From positions 124,001 to 188,000 of the forward strand of contig CALKHN010000112.1 in NCBI GenBank assembly GCA_937991535.1: DNA of 64,000 bases, given 5' to 3'. Positions 17,799 through 27,031 of the stretch are shown here, piece after piece; positions within the stretch are counted from its first letter, which is position 1, and every line of letters begins with the position of its first letter. This stretch comes from an uncultured Sphingobacteriales bacterium. Its GTDB lineage: Bacteria; Bacteroidota; Bacteroidia; Chitinophagales; Chitinophagaceae. The translations under genes were made by a program, and so were the position numbers. The notes beneath the pieces are model-generated. The model was not told the origin of the DNA. It ran no database searches and worked only from the letters and a program-made list of their open reading frames with translations.

Positions 17799-18498
17799 GT
17801 GAGGGATCGTCTCTGTATTTGATTAATTTTGCCGGAACGCCACCAAAAATACCATTTTGTTTATATGTGCCCGCAAGCACCACTGCTCCCGCTGCTATAA
17901 TGCATCCCTCTTCTATTACTGCGCCATCCAGAATGGTTACTTTGGCGCCGATCCAGCAGTTTTTCCCTACGCTGATGCCCCGGTGGGAAACGCCCTGCAA
18001 TCTTATGGGTTTTTCTATTTCAGTAAAAATATGATTCTCCGAATGGAAGCTTACAAAGTTTCCTATTATCGTATCGTCATCAATACTTATACCCCCGGCG
18101 CAGCCATAGAAATTATCGGAACCTAATCCTACATTATTTCCTGCACGCAACCCTTTTCCCAGATGCTGAATGTTGCCGGTACATTCAATTTTTGTGTTGT
18201 TGCCAATAGATACATTATATCCTAAAGTGATCCCGTCAACTGAAAGGGCATCAATATAGCAACGATTACCAATAGAAAGCGCTTTCCCTGCTTTAATTTT
18301 CGACCTGGCTTTTAAAGTAACTGATCTTCCTACAAAAGGTATATCGGGAGTTTGTATAAAGCAAAATATTCCTCTTATTTTCATCATTACCCTGCTCGTT
18401 ATTAGCCCCAATAAATAGGAATCCGGAATCCGGTCATCAATTTTATAGGATTGTCCTTTAAGTTTTGAAATATATTTTGATATGGTCCTGGAGAACAT
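17767..18498 (-). CDS. Hexapeptide-repeat (left-handed beta-helix) acyltransferase
   Basis: A 243-residue protein with isoleucine-patch hexapeptide repeats from residue about 60 to 225. The C-terminal pattern is VGKNCWIGAKVTILDGAVI and FGGVPAKLIK, typical of LbH acetyltransferases. H-rich SFHSENHIF probably holds the catalytic histidine. It follows an aminotransferase gene after 4 bp. It may therefore N-acetylate the amino sugar made by the FdtA/FdtB-like pair (the FdtC/QdtC role), or it may O-acetylate the glycan. The first 60 residues are extra compared with short FdtC forms. Confidence 0.8.
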   Translation of the reverse strand: MFSRTISKYISKLKGQSYKIDDRIPDSYLLGLITSRVMMKIRGIFCFIQTPDIPFVGRSVTLKARSKIKAGKALSIGNRCYIDALSVDGITLGYNVSIGNNTKIECTGNIQHLGKGLRAGNNVGLGSDNFYGCAGGISIDDDTIIGNFVSFHSENHIFTEIEKPIRLQGVSHRGISVGKNCWIGAKVTILDGAVIEEGCIIAAGAVVLAGTYKQNGIFGGVPAKLIKYRDDPSHEHGNQQQHQ

Positions 18499-18502
18499 AA
18501 GG

Positions 18503-19591
18503 TCAAAATTTATTCATTACTTCAATTGCTTTACTTACATCTGCTTCCGTATGATGATAAGATATTGGCAGACTTAAAGTTGTTTGATGTATTTCCTGCG
18601 CTATTGGAGTTGCATACATATCAAGTATTCCCTGCATCGCCTTTTGTTTGTTGGGTGGTACCGGGTAATGAATATCAGTTTTAATGTGGTGAGTATCCAG
18701 GTAAGCTTTTAGTTTGTCCCGCTCAGGATGCCGGACATTGTAAATGTGGTACACATCATGATAATCAATATCCCTGACTGGTTTAATGAAGTCATCTTTT
18801 AAACCTTCATGATATAAATGGGCTAATTTTCTTTTGTGGTTATTGATGTCATCCAGTTTTTTTAGTTTTACAGACAGGAGCGCTGCCTGCAATTCATCCA
18901 GCCTGGAATTGAAACCGATCAATTCATTTTGGTATTTTATTTTTGAGCCATAATTGCGAAGCGTGTTTATTGTATCTTTTAAAAATTCATCATTGGTAGT
19001 AACTGCTCCAGCATCGCCTATCGCCCCGAGGTTTTTGGTAGGATAAAAGCTAAAAGCACCGAAATCTCCAAAGCTGCCTGCTTTTGTTCCTTTAAAAGAC
19101 GCGCCGTGCGCCTGTGCACAATCTTCAATAATTTTGAGATTGTATTTTCCAGCAATATTCAGTACCGCATCCATTTTACATACTTTTCCATACAGATGCA
19201 CTACCAGTACAGCTCTGGTTCTTTTGGTTATTTTTTCTTCAATTTTTTGTACATCTATATTATAAGTTTGAATATCGGGTTCAACCAGTACCGGAGTCAA
19301 CTGGTTATGAACAATGGCTAATATAGTGGCTATATATGTATTTGAAGGAACAATAATTTCATCGCCTTTATTAAAATTGAATGCCCGTAATGAAAGAATA
19401 AGCGCATCCAGCCCGTTCGCCAATCCACAACAGTGTGCCGCACCGCAATAGTCCGCAAATTCTTTTTCAAAAGCTTTAACCGAATTTCCAAGTATATACC
19501 ATCCACTTTCCAATACCTTTTCGAAAGCTTTTTTGTAATCTTCAAAAAAGCCGGCATTTGCTTTTCCGAGGTTTTCGTATTCAATCATCAT
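18503..19591 (-). CDS. DegT/DnrJ/EryC1 family sugar aminotransferase, FdtB-like
   Basis: A 362-residue PLP enzyme. The Schiff-base lysine is K186 in SFYPTKNLGAIGDAGAV, and the conserved DCAQAHGA is just before it. Together with the FdtA-like isomerase gene it overlaps by 4 bp, it fits the transaminase that makes dTDP-3-amino-3,6-dideoxy-D-galactose or -glucose from the 3-keto sugar. Exact stereochemistry cannot be read from sequence. dTDP-glucose synthesis genes rmlA and rmlB are not in the window. Confidence 0.85.
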   Translation of the reverse strand: MMIEYENLGKANAGFFEDYKKAFEKVLESGWYILGNSVKAFEKEFADYCGAAHCCGLANGLDALILSLRAFNFNKGDEIIVPSNTYIATILAIVHNQLTPVLVEPDIQTYNIDVQKIEEKITKRTRAVLVVHLYGKVCKMDAVLNIAGKYNLKIIEDCAQAHGASFKGTKAGSFGDFGAFSFYPTKNLGAIGDAGAVTTNDEFLKDTINTLRNYGSKIKYQNELIGFNSRLDELQAALLSVKLKKLDDINNHKRKLAHLYHEGLKDDFIKPVRDIDYHDVYHIYNVRHPERDKLKAYLDTHHIKTDIHYPVPPNKQKAMQGILDMYATPIAQEIHQTTLSLPISYHHTEADVSKAIEVMNKF

Positions 19592-19956
19592 TTGTTATAG
19601 GGTTCAAAAATGTAATCATCCTGATCAAAAAATTCCGAAGCCAGTACCATCAGTATAGCGTCTGGCGTAAAATTGTACATCGTATGCCAGTCCTTTGGTT
19701 CCAGCATCAGGCATTTATTAGGTTGATCAAGTATGTAATTGTTTTCCGTTATTCCATCCGAATTGTAGATATGGCATGAGCCTTTTAAGCAAATGGCGGC
19801 CTGAATGGTTTTTTTATGCCTGTGCCCGCCTCTTTTAGATTCATCCACTCCATAGATGTAAAAAATTCTTTTTATTTCAAAAGGAATAATCTTTTCAATT
19901 ACGGTTAAATTTCCTCTTTTATCCGTAAACGTTTTTAAATCCATCAAATGGGCCAT
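19588..19956 (-). CDS. FdtA/QdtA-type dTDP-4-keto-6-deoxyhexose 3,4-ketoisomerase
   Basis: A 122-residue cupin starting MAHLMDLKTFTDKRGNLTVI. It contains the conserved FYIYGV and the RGGHRHKKTIQ motif of WxcM-like sugar isomerases, with two active-site histidines. It would move the keto group of dTDP-4-keto-6-deoxyglucose from C4 to C3, so that the neighbouring aminotransferase can place nitrogen at C3. FdtA and QdtA give epimeric products and cannot be told apart here. The stop overlaps the aminotransferase start by 4 bp. Confidence 0.87.
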   Translation of the reverse strand: MAHLMDLKTFTDKRGNLTVIEKIIPFEIKRIFYIYGVDESKRGGHRHKKTIQAAICLKGSCHIYNSDGITENNYILDQPNKCLMLEPKDWHTMYNFTPDAILMVLASEFFDQDDYIFEPYNK

Positions 19957-19959
19957 AGA

Positions 19960-21006
19960 TTATTCTTTAAATCGTTTTAAATTATAAAAGTGATAATGGT
20001 TTTTAAAGTTAAAGGATTTTATATCCAGCGAAGAGGCTTTACCGGATTTGATCAATAATAAAAGGCTTTTTATATACTGCACAAAGATTGCCCGTTTAGC
20101 AGGCGCCTTACTTCTTGCACCGCTCACATTCCAGGTTATACCCTCTTCTTTAAGCTTTTTTTCTATTTGTATTAATTGCCGGATGTATGGAATGTAAATC
20201 TGCTCTTTAACATCTTCGGTAAATTCATACAACACGCCGCTGCAGGCAACCATATCGTTGCTGTAAAATTTTAACCCGTGAAAATGATAAAATATCAACG
20301 GTACAAGGTTTTGGCCTTTTTTATTCCGTGTATAAAGTACATCGTTTTTATTGACTAAAGAATATTGTTGTATGTTCCAGGGCGCCACACCACCTCCTTC
20401 ATGCTTCAGAACATGCACACCCTCAAAGCGGGTCAACCAGTCATCAAGGTATTTCTGATCTCCAAATTTGCCATCTTCGAGCCTGTCGTAACACCACTCA
20501 AGGCACCGTTCCCGCCACCATTTTAATGCAGCCATTCCGTTCCTGTTGTTTTTGAAGCACATAAATTGCACACAATACTTCCCATGTGTAGCTGATACAT
20601 CATATATGCCTGTATAGTTATGCTCAGTGATCAGAACGGATGCCTCACCCATTTCATCTAAAAGAATTTTTGGATCCTGATAAAACAAAAGGTCTGCATC
20701 AATATACGTGCATGCCGGCAGATTAAACTGTTCCATACAGAAGAGCAGTACGGATGGCGTGCAGGTCCAGCAATATTCCGCGGCGTTGCGTGTGGGTTTT
20801 ATTGCAAGTAACTTTTCATCCTCGAATGAACTAAGCAATATTACAGTAATGTTTGGTATGCCGGAATTATACAGGTACTCATAACATGCATCATCAAAAG
20901 CCACAATATACAGATGATAAGAAGCACAAACCCGTTGAAGCGATTCGTTTAACGCAATTCCCCTGGTTAAGTAATTTGAATTAAAAAGAGTGCAAAAATT
21001 AATCAT
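19960..21006 (-). CDS. GT-A type glycosyltransferase (family 8-like)
   Basis: A 348-residue protein starting MINFCTLFNSNYLTRGIALN. The segment CTYIDADLLFYQDP contains a DxD metal-binding motif, and FGDQKYLDDW resembles the C-terminal acceptor region of nucleotide-sugar transferases. It is most like GT8 or DUF-type GT-A enzymes of Bacteroidota surface-glycan loci. It overlaps the FkbM-like gene upstream by 8 bp. The donor is unknown. Confidence 0.75.
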   Translation of the reverse strand: MINFCTLFNSNYLTRGIALNESLQRVCASYHLYIVAFDDACYEYLYNSGIPNITVILLSSFEDEKLLAIKPTRNAAEYCWTCTPSVLLFCMEQFNLPACTYIDADLLFYQDPKILLDEMGEASVLITEHNYTGIYDVSATHGKYCVQFMCFKNNRNGMAALKWWRERCLEWCYDRLEDGKFGDQKYLDDWLTRFEGVHVLKHEGGGVAPWNIQQYSLVNKNDVLYTRNKKGQNLVPLIFYHFHGLKFYSNDMVACSGVLYEFTEDVKEQIYIPYIRQLIQIEKKLKEEGITWNVSGARSKAPAKRAIFVQYIKSLLLLIKSGKASSLDIKSFNFKNHYHFYNLKRFKE

Positions 21007-21943
21007 GGATTTTAGATAAAAGCTTATTTATTTGTCGCTTTAGAACTACAAATGGAACATTCATTCTGGATGACATCATTTTTTTTAAGACCGCTGCTCT
21101 GCATTCTTTAAACAGAGGAAGGGAATGGTGCTGCATAGCCAAATCAATAATCTCGAGGGCAAAGCCATATTGTTTTTCGATTAATGCAAAAATGTACAAC
21201 AGCAATATTTCCCGCGGTGCTAAAGAGGACGTATTATTATGTAAATAGGTAACTTCAGCCCATCCTGGCGTTGTTCTGATAAGCCGTTCGCTTATGAATG
21301 CTCCAAAATTTTCCGCATAATCACTGCTTAATCTTTGCGTTCCTTTTACGGTCATAGACGATAACCAAAGTCCGGCTTTTTGCATCTCCCCCATTACAGA
21401 AAAAAGTTTATCTTCTTCCTTATACGCATCTAAAATACCAGGTTCAAGCTCTGCAGCCAATACGCGGGCTTTTAGCTGAACGGGAAGACTCGTGAATAAT
21501 CTTAGATCGGTGCCTTGCGTATCTGTTTTAAACCAGTCAATATAAGTAATGTTGGCCTGTTGTAATGCCGATTCAATAGTGATAGCTGGCAATTGGGATA
21601 TTTTTTCAATTTTAAAAAGCTGACTAAAAATCCAGGGCTTCAACTTTTCCGTATCCGGTTCAAGCAGGCTGGAACAGAAAGGTGAAGATGTGAGGTAAAA
21701 ATTTGCCTGACCCTTAGGTGTTGCCGTTACAATCCTGTTGAAAGTGATGAGTTTTTTAAACGATTTATTGGTTTGCTCGGTTATATGAAACTCCCTGTCA
21801 TCCGCATCAAAAGCAATGCATATGGAATAGGGAGCAATTTCTTTCCACCTGGCATTGATCTCACCGGATGCTCCTATATCAATGAGCACAGGAGGATGTT
21901 CCAGTAATAGATCTGATTGCAGTACAGTATGAATGATTTTCAC
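20999..21943 (-). CDS. FkbM-family methyltransferase-like protein
   Basis: A 314-residue protein with the SAM-binding motif I VLIDIGASGEINARW, an acidic FDADDREF after strand 2, and YIDWFKTDTQGTDLRLF. The last is the FkbM-type signature around IDWxKxDxQG. FkbM enzymes O-methylate sugars or polyketides. The extra 80 C-terminal residues are helical and not recognised. Overlaps of 4 bp upstream and 8 bp downstream tie it to the operon. Confidence 0.78.
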   Translation of the reverse strand: MKIIHTVLQSDLLLEHPPVLIDIGASGEINARWKEIAPYSICIAFDADDREFHITEQTNKSFKKLITFNRIVTATPKGQANFYLTSSPFCSSLLEPDTEKLKPWIFSQLFKIEKISQLPAITIESALQQANITYIDWFKTDTQGTDLRLFTSLPVQLKARVLAAELEPGILDAYKEEDKLFSVMGEMQKAGLWLSSMTVKGTQRLSSDYAENFGAFISERLIRTTPGWAEVTYLHNNTSSLAPREILLLYIFALIEKQYGFALEIIDLAMQHHSLPLFKECRAAVLKKMMSSRMNVPFVVLKRQINKLLSKIHD

Positions 21944-22800
21944 TTGTTGTTGGGTTTTAGTTTCGCCAGAAGTCCTCTATATGGAATTTTCCTCCCGTCA
22001 AGAAGTATACTGGTATTATTAAAGTATTCATTGATTATAATATAATTGGAAAGGACAGTTTCTTTTACCTTATTATAATCCAGAAACCAGCAAGGGTAAG
22101 AAGCTTCATAAATCAATGGATCCACTCTTTGTACAGAAATGCGATCATAACTCTGGTAATTAAAAGGGGTGTTATCAATTATTAAATAAGGAATTCCGGT
22201 ATGCAAAAAATCTTTTAACGCTTTTAAAGGTTGCTCAAGGTAGGGTAATGTGCAGGCTATCAGCAAAACATCAGGCATTCCCCCCGCTTCAATACAGGCC
22301 TTGATAGAATAGAAAAACTTCAACTCCCCATCTTCAAAATATTCGCGCCCGCATTCAACAAAATTTTTTTGTTCAATTACGCTCCACTGTACATGCTCTA
22401 AAGTACTGAGAAATTGTTTATTCTGAAAATAGGAACTACCCAGCGAACCTCCAAAGTCAATAACGCTTAATTTACCTTTATTGCGGGCCGCTATCCACAT
22501 TAGTGAAGCCAATAATGGCCAGGAATATTCAATAGTGTCAAATAAAACAGAATCGCGTTCAAAAACGGCATCTCCTTTTTTGACTTTTAAAGTTGATGTT
22601 TTAACCTTCTCAAGTATGAGTGAAGCATTATACCCGGTACTGATCTGTTTTGCTTTATCCCAACTTTTATAATCTCCGGACCAACCATACTTTGATGCGA
22701 AGATTTTCCTTAGTAATATTTTAATGCTTTCAGGAAAAGTCATGTTACTTTTATTTCTTAAATGGGCTATATCATACAAACATAATTGATTAACATACAT
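21940..22800 (-). CDS. TIGR04325-family methyltransferase
   Basis: A 286-residue protein (or 267 if started at the ATG at 22743, MTFPESIKIL). The segment GWSGDYKSWDKAKQISTGYN and the SAM-site-like SVIDFGGSLGSSYF fit TIGR04325, a family seen almost only in polysaccharide loci. The later stretch IPYLIIDNTPF is also typical. The substrate is unknown; a sugar O-methyl transfer is the usual guess. It shares a 4-bp overlap with the FkbM-like gene. Confidence 0.8.
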   Translation of the reverse strand: MYVNQLCLYDIAHLRNKSNMTFPESIKILLRKIFASKYGWSGDYKSWDKAKQISTGYNASLILEKVKTSTLKVKKGDAVFERDSVLFDTIEYSWPLLASLMWIAARNKGKLSVIDFGGSLGSSYFQNKQFLSTLEHVQWSVIEQKNFVECGREYFEDGELKFFYSIKACIEAGGMPDVLLIACTLPYLEQPLKALKDFLHTGIPYLIIDNTPFNYQSYDRISVQRVDPLIYEASYPCWFLDYNKVKETVLSNYIIINEYFNNTSILLDGRKIPYRGLLAKLKPNNK

Positions 22801-22846
22801 TGTATCTTGATGAGTGGCTGCATACCCATCAGTAACTTTTATCTCG

Positions 22847-24052
22847 CTATCCTTTTAGAAAGGCTGAATAATCCTCCATTCTTTTTTTTGCAAGGATTTC
22901 CCAGGAATAACTGGAATACAATTTTTTTAACCCGTATTCTGCCATTTGCTTTCTTTTTTCTGCATTCTGCAATTCTATTATTTTATTGGAAAGATCTTTA
23001 GGATCGCCTTCCATAAAAAGCAGACCATTGCCTTCCACCCGATCCATTACTTTTATTTTATTGCTTAATATCAATGGGAGTCCACAGGCTAAAGCGTCAA
23101 TCTGGCTTGTGGACTCCTCCCTGGGCCAAACACCTATATCCGCTGCCCAATAATATTGTGGAAGTTCATTAACCGGCACAAAAGGGGAAATAGTGCATCC
23201 CTGGTTGCTCTTTATGAAATTAATATCATTTTCGGCGCCATTACCAACAAATAATCCCTTAAAAGGAAGAGACTTCCCGTTAAGAATGCTGATTGCGCGG
23301 GCAAGGCAATGAGGGTCCTTATCCCTGGTAAATCGCCCGGTATAAATACACACAACATCGGAAGGTGTAAATCCAAATTTTAATCGCAGGTTATGCCGCA
23401 GCTTTTGTTCAGCAACAGCCAGTGGAGGGTGGAACAAATCGGTATCCACACCCAATGACTGTAATCTTATTTTATGCTCCGGAACTTTATAAACCAGGGC
23501 GGCAATCTCTTCAACATCGGGTGCAATAGCATAGCAAATTTTTGTTACAGAATTGACGAACCTTAATTTTGTATTAAAGCTATTTTTTATAATCCTTAAC
23601 CGTTCTCTTATAGTTTTTTTATCTCCCTTCCAAAATACGGAAGCATGCATGTGACATTCAGTAAAAAGCAAGCGAGTATGTTTTTGACAATACTTTGCCG
23701 CCTCATATGTTGAATCCAGATCAATGTCAAAGGTTTGTATAATATCCGGATTTAATTCTTTAAGTTTTTGGTAGAGGTTTGTGATTCCAGGCAAGCCATT
23801 TTTTTTCCTGCTTTTGACATAAGGAAGCCGGTGCAAAGTATAGCCATCCACTATTTTGGTTTCACTTTCTACAATTTTAGGGCCTATGAAAGGTTCATAA
23901 ACTTTAGCATAATTTGCAGCATTATAATAGACTTGTGCGGTAGAAGCAATCAGATGAACTTCGGCCCCGGCTTTTGAAAGTGCTTTGGGCAGCATGTTTT
24001 CAGAATATCCCATTCTTTCCGAATACCACGGACTGATACAAACAATCTTCAT
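22847..24052 (-). CDS. Family 4 glycosyltransferase
   Basis: A 401-residue GT-B enzyme. N-terminal MKIVCISPWYSERMGYSE is the acceptor-side Rossmann start. The C-terminal domain has CIYTGRFTRDKDPHCLARAI and WPREESTSQIDALACGLPLIL, which is the EX7E-like donor site. It probably adds one sugar of the repeat unit at the cytoplasmic face. Its ATG overlaps the stop of the upstream methyltransferase-like gene by 4 bp. Confidence 0.87.
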   Translation of the reverse strand: MKIVCISPWYSERMGYSENMLPKALSKAGAEVHLIASTAQVYYNAANYAKVYEPFIGPKIVESETKIVDGYTLHRLPYVKSRKKNGLPGITNLYQKLKELNPDIIQTFDIDLDSTYEAAKYCQKHTRLLFTECHMHASVFWKGDKKTIRERLRIIKNSFNTKLRFVNSVTKICYAIAPDVEEIAALVYKVPEHKIRLQSLGVDTDLFHPPLAVAEQKLRHNLRLKFGFTPSDVVCIYTGRFTRDKDPHCLARAISILNGKSLPFKGLFVGNGAENDINFIKSNQGCTISPFVPVNELPQYYWAADIGVWPREESTSQIDALACGLPLILSNKIKVMDRVEGNGLLFMEGDPKDLSNKIIELQNAEKRKQMAEYGLKKLYSSYSWEILAKKRMEDYSAFLKG

Positions 24053-24777
24053 AAACCTGTTTTTTTTAAAAAAGTGGTTTGGGAAAAATGATAATTATAG
24101 GGAGAAGGCCCCGGGAAATCTTTTCTTTCCCAATGGGATTTGCCAAACTCGAAATGTTTAAAATAATAGTTCCGCTCAGAATTATCTATCACCAAGTATC
24201 CCTGGGGTTTCAATTTTTTCATACCGTGGGCAATACAGGATGGCCTGGCACGCCCGTCTATCAGGATAATGTCAAAATATTCATCCGGGTACTCATCAAT
24301 TTTTTTAACATACCGCTCAAATTTTTTCCCAACAGCACTCTCATCTTCCGATATATAATCTTCAGGTTTGGCAGCAGATTTTAATGCATAATCCGGATCA
24401 TCTTCCGGCTCTAAAAGAAAATAACTGACATTCCTAATTTGTCGTATTTCAAGTTCGTTTTTAATTTTTGAATACCACGCCCCGTCATGCTCAACGGATA
24501 CAACCTCTTTTGTTTTGCCCGACCAGAAAAGCGTTGATCCTCCAGAGCCATACTCAAAAACGATCATTTGACTATTGATTATTTTTTTTAAAAAATGGAT
24601 GGATGGAAAAGTGAGCCAGGGAATATTGTCTGTAACGGAATTTTTCCCTTCTGCAAGATGCGTTTTCCAGGCAGGAAAAAAGCGTACGATTGTCGTTAAC
24701 GTGCTGAGACCAGGTTTTTGAATGAACAGCTTTACTGAGAATTTTATATAGATCCATATTTGCCGGTATACATTCAT
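24049..24777 (-). CDS. Class I methyltransferase-like protein
   Basis: A 242-residue protein with a Rossmann-type SAM-binding pattern: VFEYGSGGSTLFW as motif I, VVSVEHD as motif II, and FDIILIDGRARPSC as the motif IV region. Such proteins occur in Bacteroidota capsule loci beside Wzx genes. The catalytic target is unknown. The C-terminal region is rich in aromatic residues. Overlaps of 4 bp on both sides place it firmly in the operon. Confidence 0.68.
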   Translation of the reverse strand: MNVYRQIWIYIKFSVKLFIQKPGLSTLTTIVRFFPAWKTHLAEGKNSVTDNIPWLTFPSIHFLKKIINSQMIVFEYGSGGSTLFWSGKTKEVVSVEHDGAWYSKIKNELEIRQIRNVSYFLLEPEDDPDYALKSAAKPEDYISEDESAVGKKFERYVKKIDEYPDEYFDIILIDGRARPSCIAHGMKKLKPQGYLVIDNSERNYYFKHFEFGKSHWERKDFPGPSPYNYHFSQTTFLKKTGL

Positions 24778-26108
24778 GTAAGTGTTGTTTTACTATTTGG
24801 GTTGTGCAGTAGATATTTTTGTGCCAATGATTTTACAATGATATAATAAATTAATAAATAAGAAACACTGGAAATCAGGGACGCCAGAGCCGCTCCATAA
24901 ATATTCCATCTCCTGATAAAAAAATAACTGCTAAGCAAACTAACAACACAAACAAACAAACCTGTTACTGAAACGATATAGGTTTTTTGAAAATAAATCA
25001 GGTAATTACTCAGTATTGGGGTTAAAGAGGCAAAGATATTGGTAACCAGAAGGACAGGTAATATATAGGCTACCCCGTCATATTTTGATGGGATTATCCC
25101 TGTTTGGAATAAAGTAAAAAACAGGAGCCATATAGCAATGGCTATGCAAGTGAACACTATAAATAACTTTTTGAACAGTTGGCTGGTTTTAGTAAGATTT
25201 AGCTTTAAGTCTTTTTCTTTCATGAATATAGGGAGCCACGCATTCTGAACAGAAGCAAAAATTACCGGTATTATTCCCGCAAAGGAAAGGGCAAGATAAT
25301 ATTGCGACAGCGCCCTGAAGTCGCCATATCTTTCAAGAAAGAATTTATCGCTAAAATTAATAACAATACCCATTATGGCAGAAAGCATAATAGGAAAGCC
25401 CATCTTTAATGATTTTACAGCAATGTCTTTATCAAAACGGGGAACCATTTTTTTTACAAGGAAGCGCAAAAAGAAACAAAATAAAATAAATTCTATGGCA
25501 TATGTAAAAATCAGCCGGGTATTTGCTTTATCTCCGGGAATGAAATATAAAGCACTTATAACAATTATATTTATGGCAATGATCCGCGCGAAATTATATT
25601 TCTTTATCAACCCAATCCTTTCTGCAGAATAAAAATAGTTGGTCAGCATAAATGAAAAAATAGTGGCCAACAAGGAGAAGAAAATTACAAAACGATAGCT
25701 TTGATAGTCAATAGGGTTCTGGAAAAGAAGTTTAATGAACCAATAATCAATCTTTAAAAGATATAAAGGAATAAGCACGGCACACATGGTAATAACCAGG
25801 GTTACCGATAACGTATACAGGAGTTTCCCCCTTTCCCACGGATCTTTCGAATCGTGATAAAACTTTGTTAATGGAATGTACAGCCCGAAATTCAGAACCA
25901 ATGAAAAAGTGTTTAATATAGATAATATATAATTGTACAAGCCAAATTCTTCCTGGGTCATAAGCCGCAGGAAAACAGGTAAAAGAACGAAACCTGAAAG
26001 CTTTACAAAAATGTCAATGATGAGAACTGTTGAAAGTCTCTTTAAAAAAATGTTGCCCCTATAGCGTTTTATAAAACCCTTTACCTGTTGCTGTATGTTA
26101 TTTATCAT
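24774..26108 (-). CDS. Wzx-like polysaccharide flippase (MOP superfamily)
   Basis: A 444-residue integral membrane protein with about 12-14 helices. The start of the transmembrane region, TVLIIDIFVKLSGFVLLPVF, followed by LMTQEEFGLYNY, is the typical Wzx/PST entry. It would move lipid-linked repeat units across the inner membrane. It is 5 bp after the Wzz-like gene and overlaps the next gene by 4 bp. Confidence 0.87.
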   Translation of the reverse strand: MINNIQQQVKGFIKRYRGNIFLKRLSTVLIIDIFVKLSGFVLLPVFLRLMTQEEFGLYNYILSILNTFSLVLNFGLYIPLTKFYHDSKDPWERGKLLYTLSVTLVITMCAVLIPLYLLKIDYWFIKLLFQNPIDYQSYRFVIFFSLLATIFSFMLTNYFYSAERIGLIKKYNFARIIAINIIVISALYFIPGDKANTRLIFTYAIEFILFCFFLRFLVKKMVPRFDKDIAVKSLKMGFPIMLSAIMGIVINFSDKFFLERYGDFRALSQYYLALSFAGIIPVIFASVQNAWLPIFMKEKDLKLNLTKTSQLFKKLFIVFTCIAIAIWLLFFTLFQTGIIPSKYDGVAYILPVLLVTNIFASLTPILSNYLIYFQKTYIVSVTGLFVCVVSLLSSYFFIRRWNIYGAALASLISSVSYLLIYYIIVKSLAQKYLLHNPNSKTTLT

Positions 26109-26113
26109 CCGGG

Positions 26114-27031
26114 TTAACGAGTTAAGTCTTTATGAGCTGAGATAGTCAATTTTTTCAAGGCTAAAAAAAGAGCCACAAAAAAACCCGTTAAAAATCCAAT
26201 AAGCAGGCCTCTGAGCAGAATAGCTCTAAGTTTTTTAGATTGAGGAGTGAAAGGCGTTTTGAAGCCATCAATAACCGAAATAGCTTCACTTTTATTATTA
26301 AACCACTCTAAAATATCTTCTTTTTGGTTTGAAAGTTTTCTTGATTGTTTGTAAATGCCGGCAGGATCGAAGTCATTATTGTAAAAAGTAGCCGAAATTT
26401 TTGATGTTAGTACATAGCGGTTGTATTTTTCCTTTAAGGTGTCAAGCCTTTCCAATTCCTTTTCAATAAACAAAAGTTGATCACTGTATATTTTTTTCTG
26501 ACCTTCTTTAAGATTATAAAGAAATGGAGTGCTATTGATATATTGTACGAGAGCAAGCTGCAATGTATCAACTATTTTATTGTCGGAAAGCTGCGCATTT
26601 ATTTTAAAGGGCTGATTTTTTTTGGTAGAAGTGTCATTTGCCAGCGATTCATTATTTATGCTAACTGCTTCAAGTAACCCTATCTTTCGGGCCGAGTTCT
26701 CGGATATTTTTAATTCTGTTGCCAGCTTCGCATAAGATTCTGAGCCAATGAGATCGTTAAGCCCCCCGATTATCTGATGATAGGTCTTTTGCGATAATTC
26801 ATTGTGCTGAACGATCATTTCCGCCTTATAATACGAGGGGGAAAACGAATAGTATGCATAGGCCGCCAGCAATCCTGCTAACATGAATAATATAAGTAAA
26901 AGAAAATATTTTTTGACCGAAGAAAAAAGAAAGGAAAGAAATGCTGCAAAAAGACTAAAGATGCTTAAAAAAATTCCCTTTATTGTCTCCGGCGATATAT
27001 AATCGCCCGATTGATTATTAGAATCTGTCAT
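26114..27031 (-). CDS. Wzz-type chain-length determinant protein
   Basis: A 305-residue protein with two transmembrane helices, at about residues 38-62 and 277-297, bracketing a coiled-coil periplasmic region. It ends with a proline-containing motif GFKTPFTPQSKKLRAI before the second helix, as in Wzz co-polymerases. No BY-kinase domain follows. It would control glycan chain length with the Wzy-like protein. It is the first gene of the long minus-strand polysaccharide operon. Confidence 0.82.
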   Translation of the reverse strand: MTDSNNQSGDYISPETIKGIFLSIFSLFAAFLSFLFSSVKKYFLLLILFMLAGLLAAYAYYSFSPSYYKAEMIVQHNELSQKTYHQIIGGLNDLIGSESYAKLATELKISENSARKIGLLEAVSINNESLANDTSTKKNQPFKINAQLSDNKIVDTLQLALVQYINSTPFLYNLKEGQKKIYSDQLLFIEKELERLDTLKEKYNRYVLTSKISATFYNNDFDPAGIYKQSRKLSNQKEDILEWFNNKSEAISVIDGFKTPFTPQSKKLRAILLRGLLIGFLTGFFVALFLALKKLTISAHKDLTR

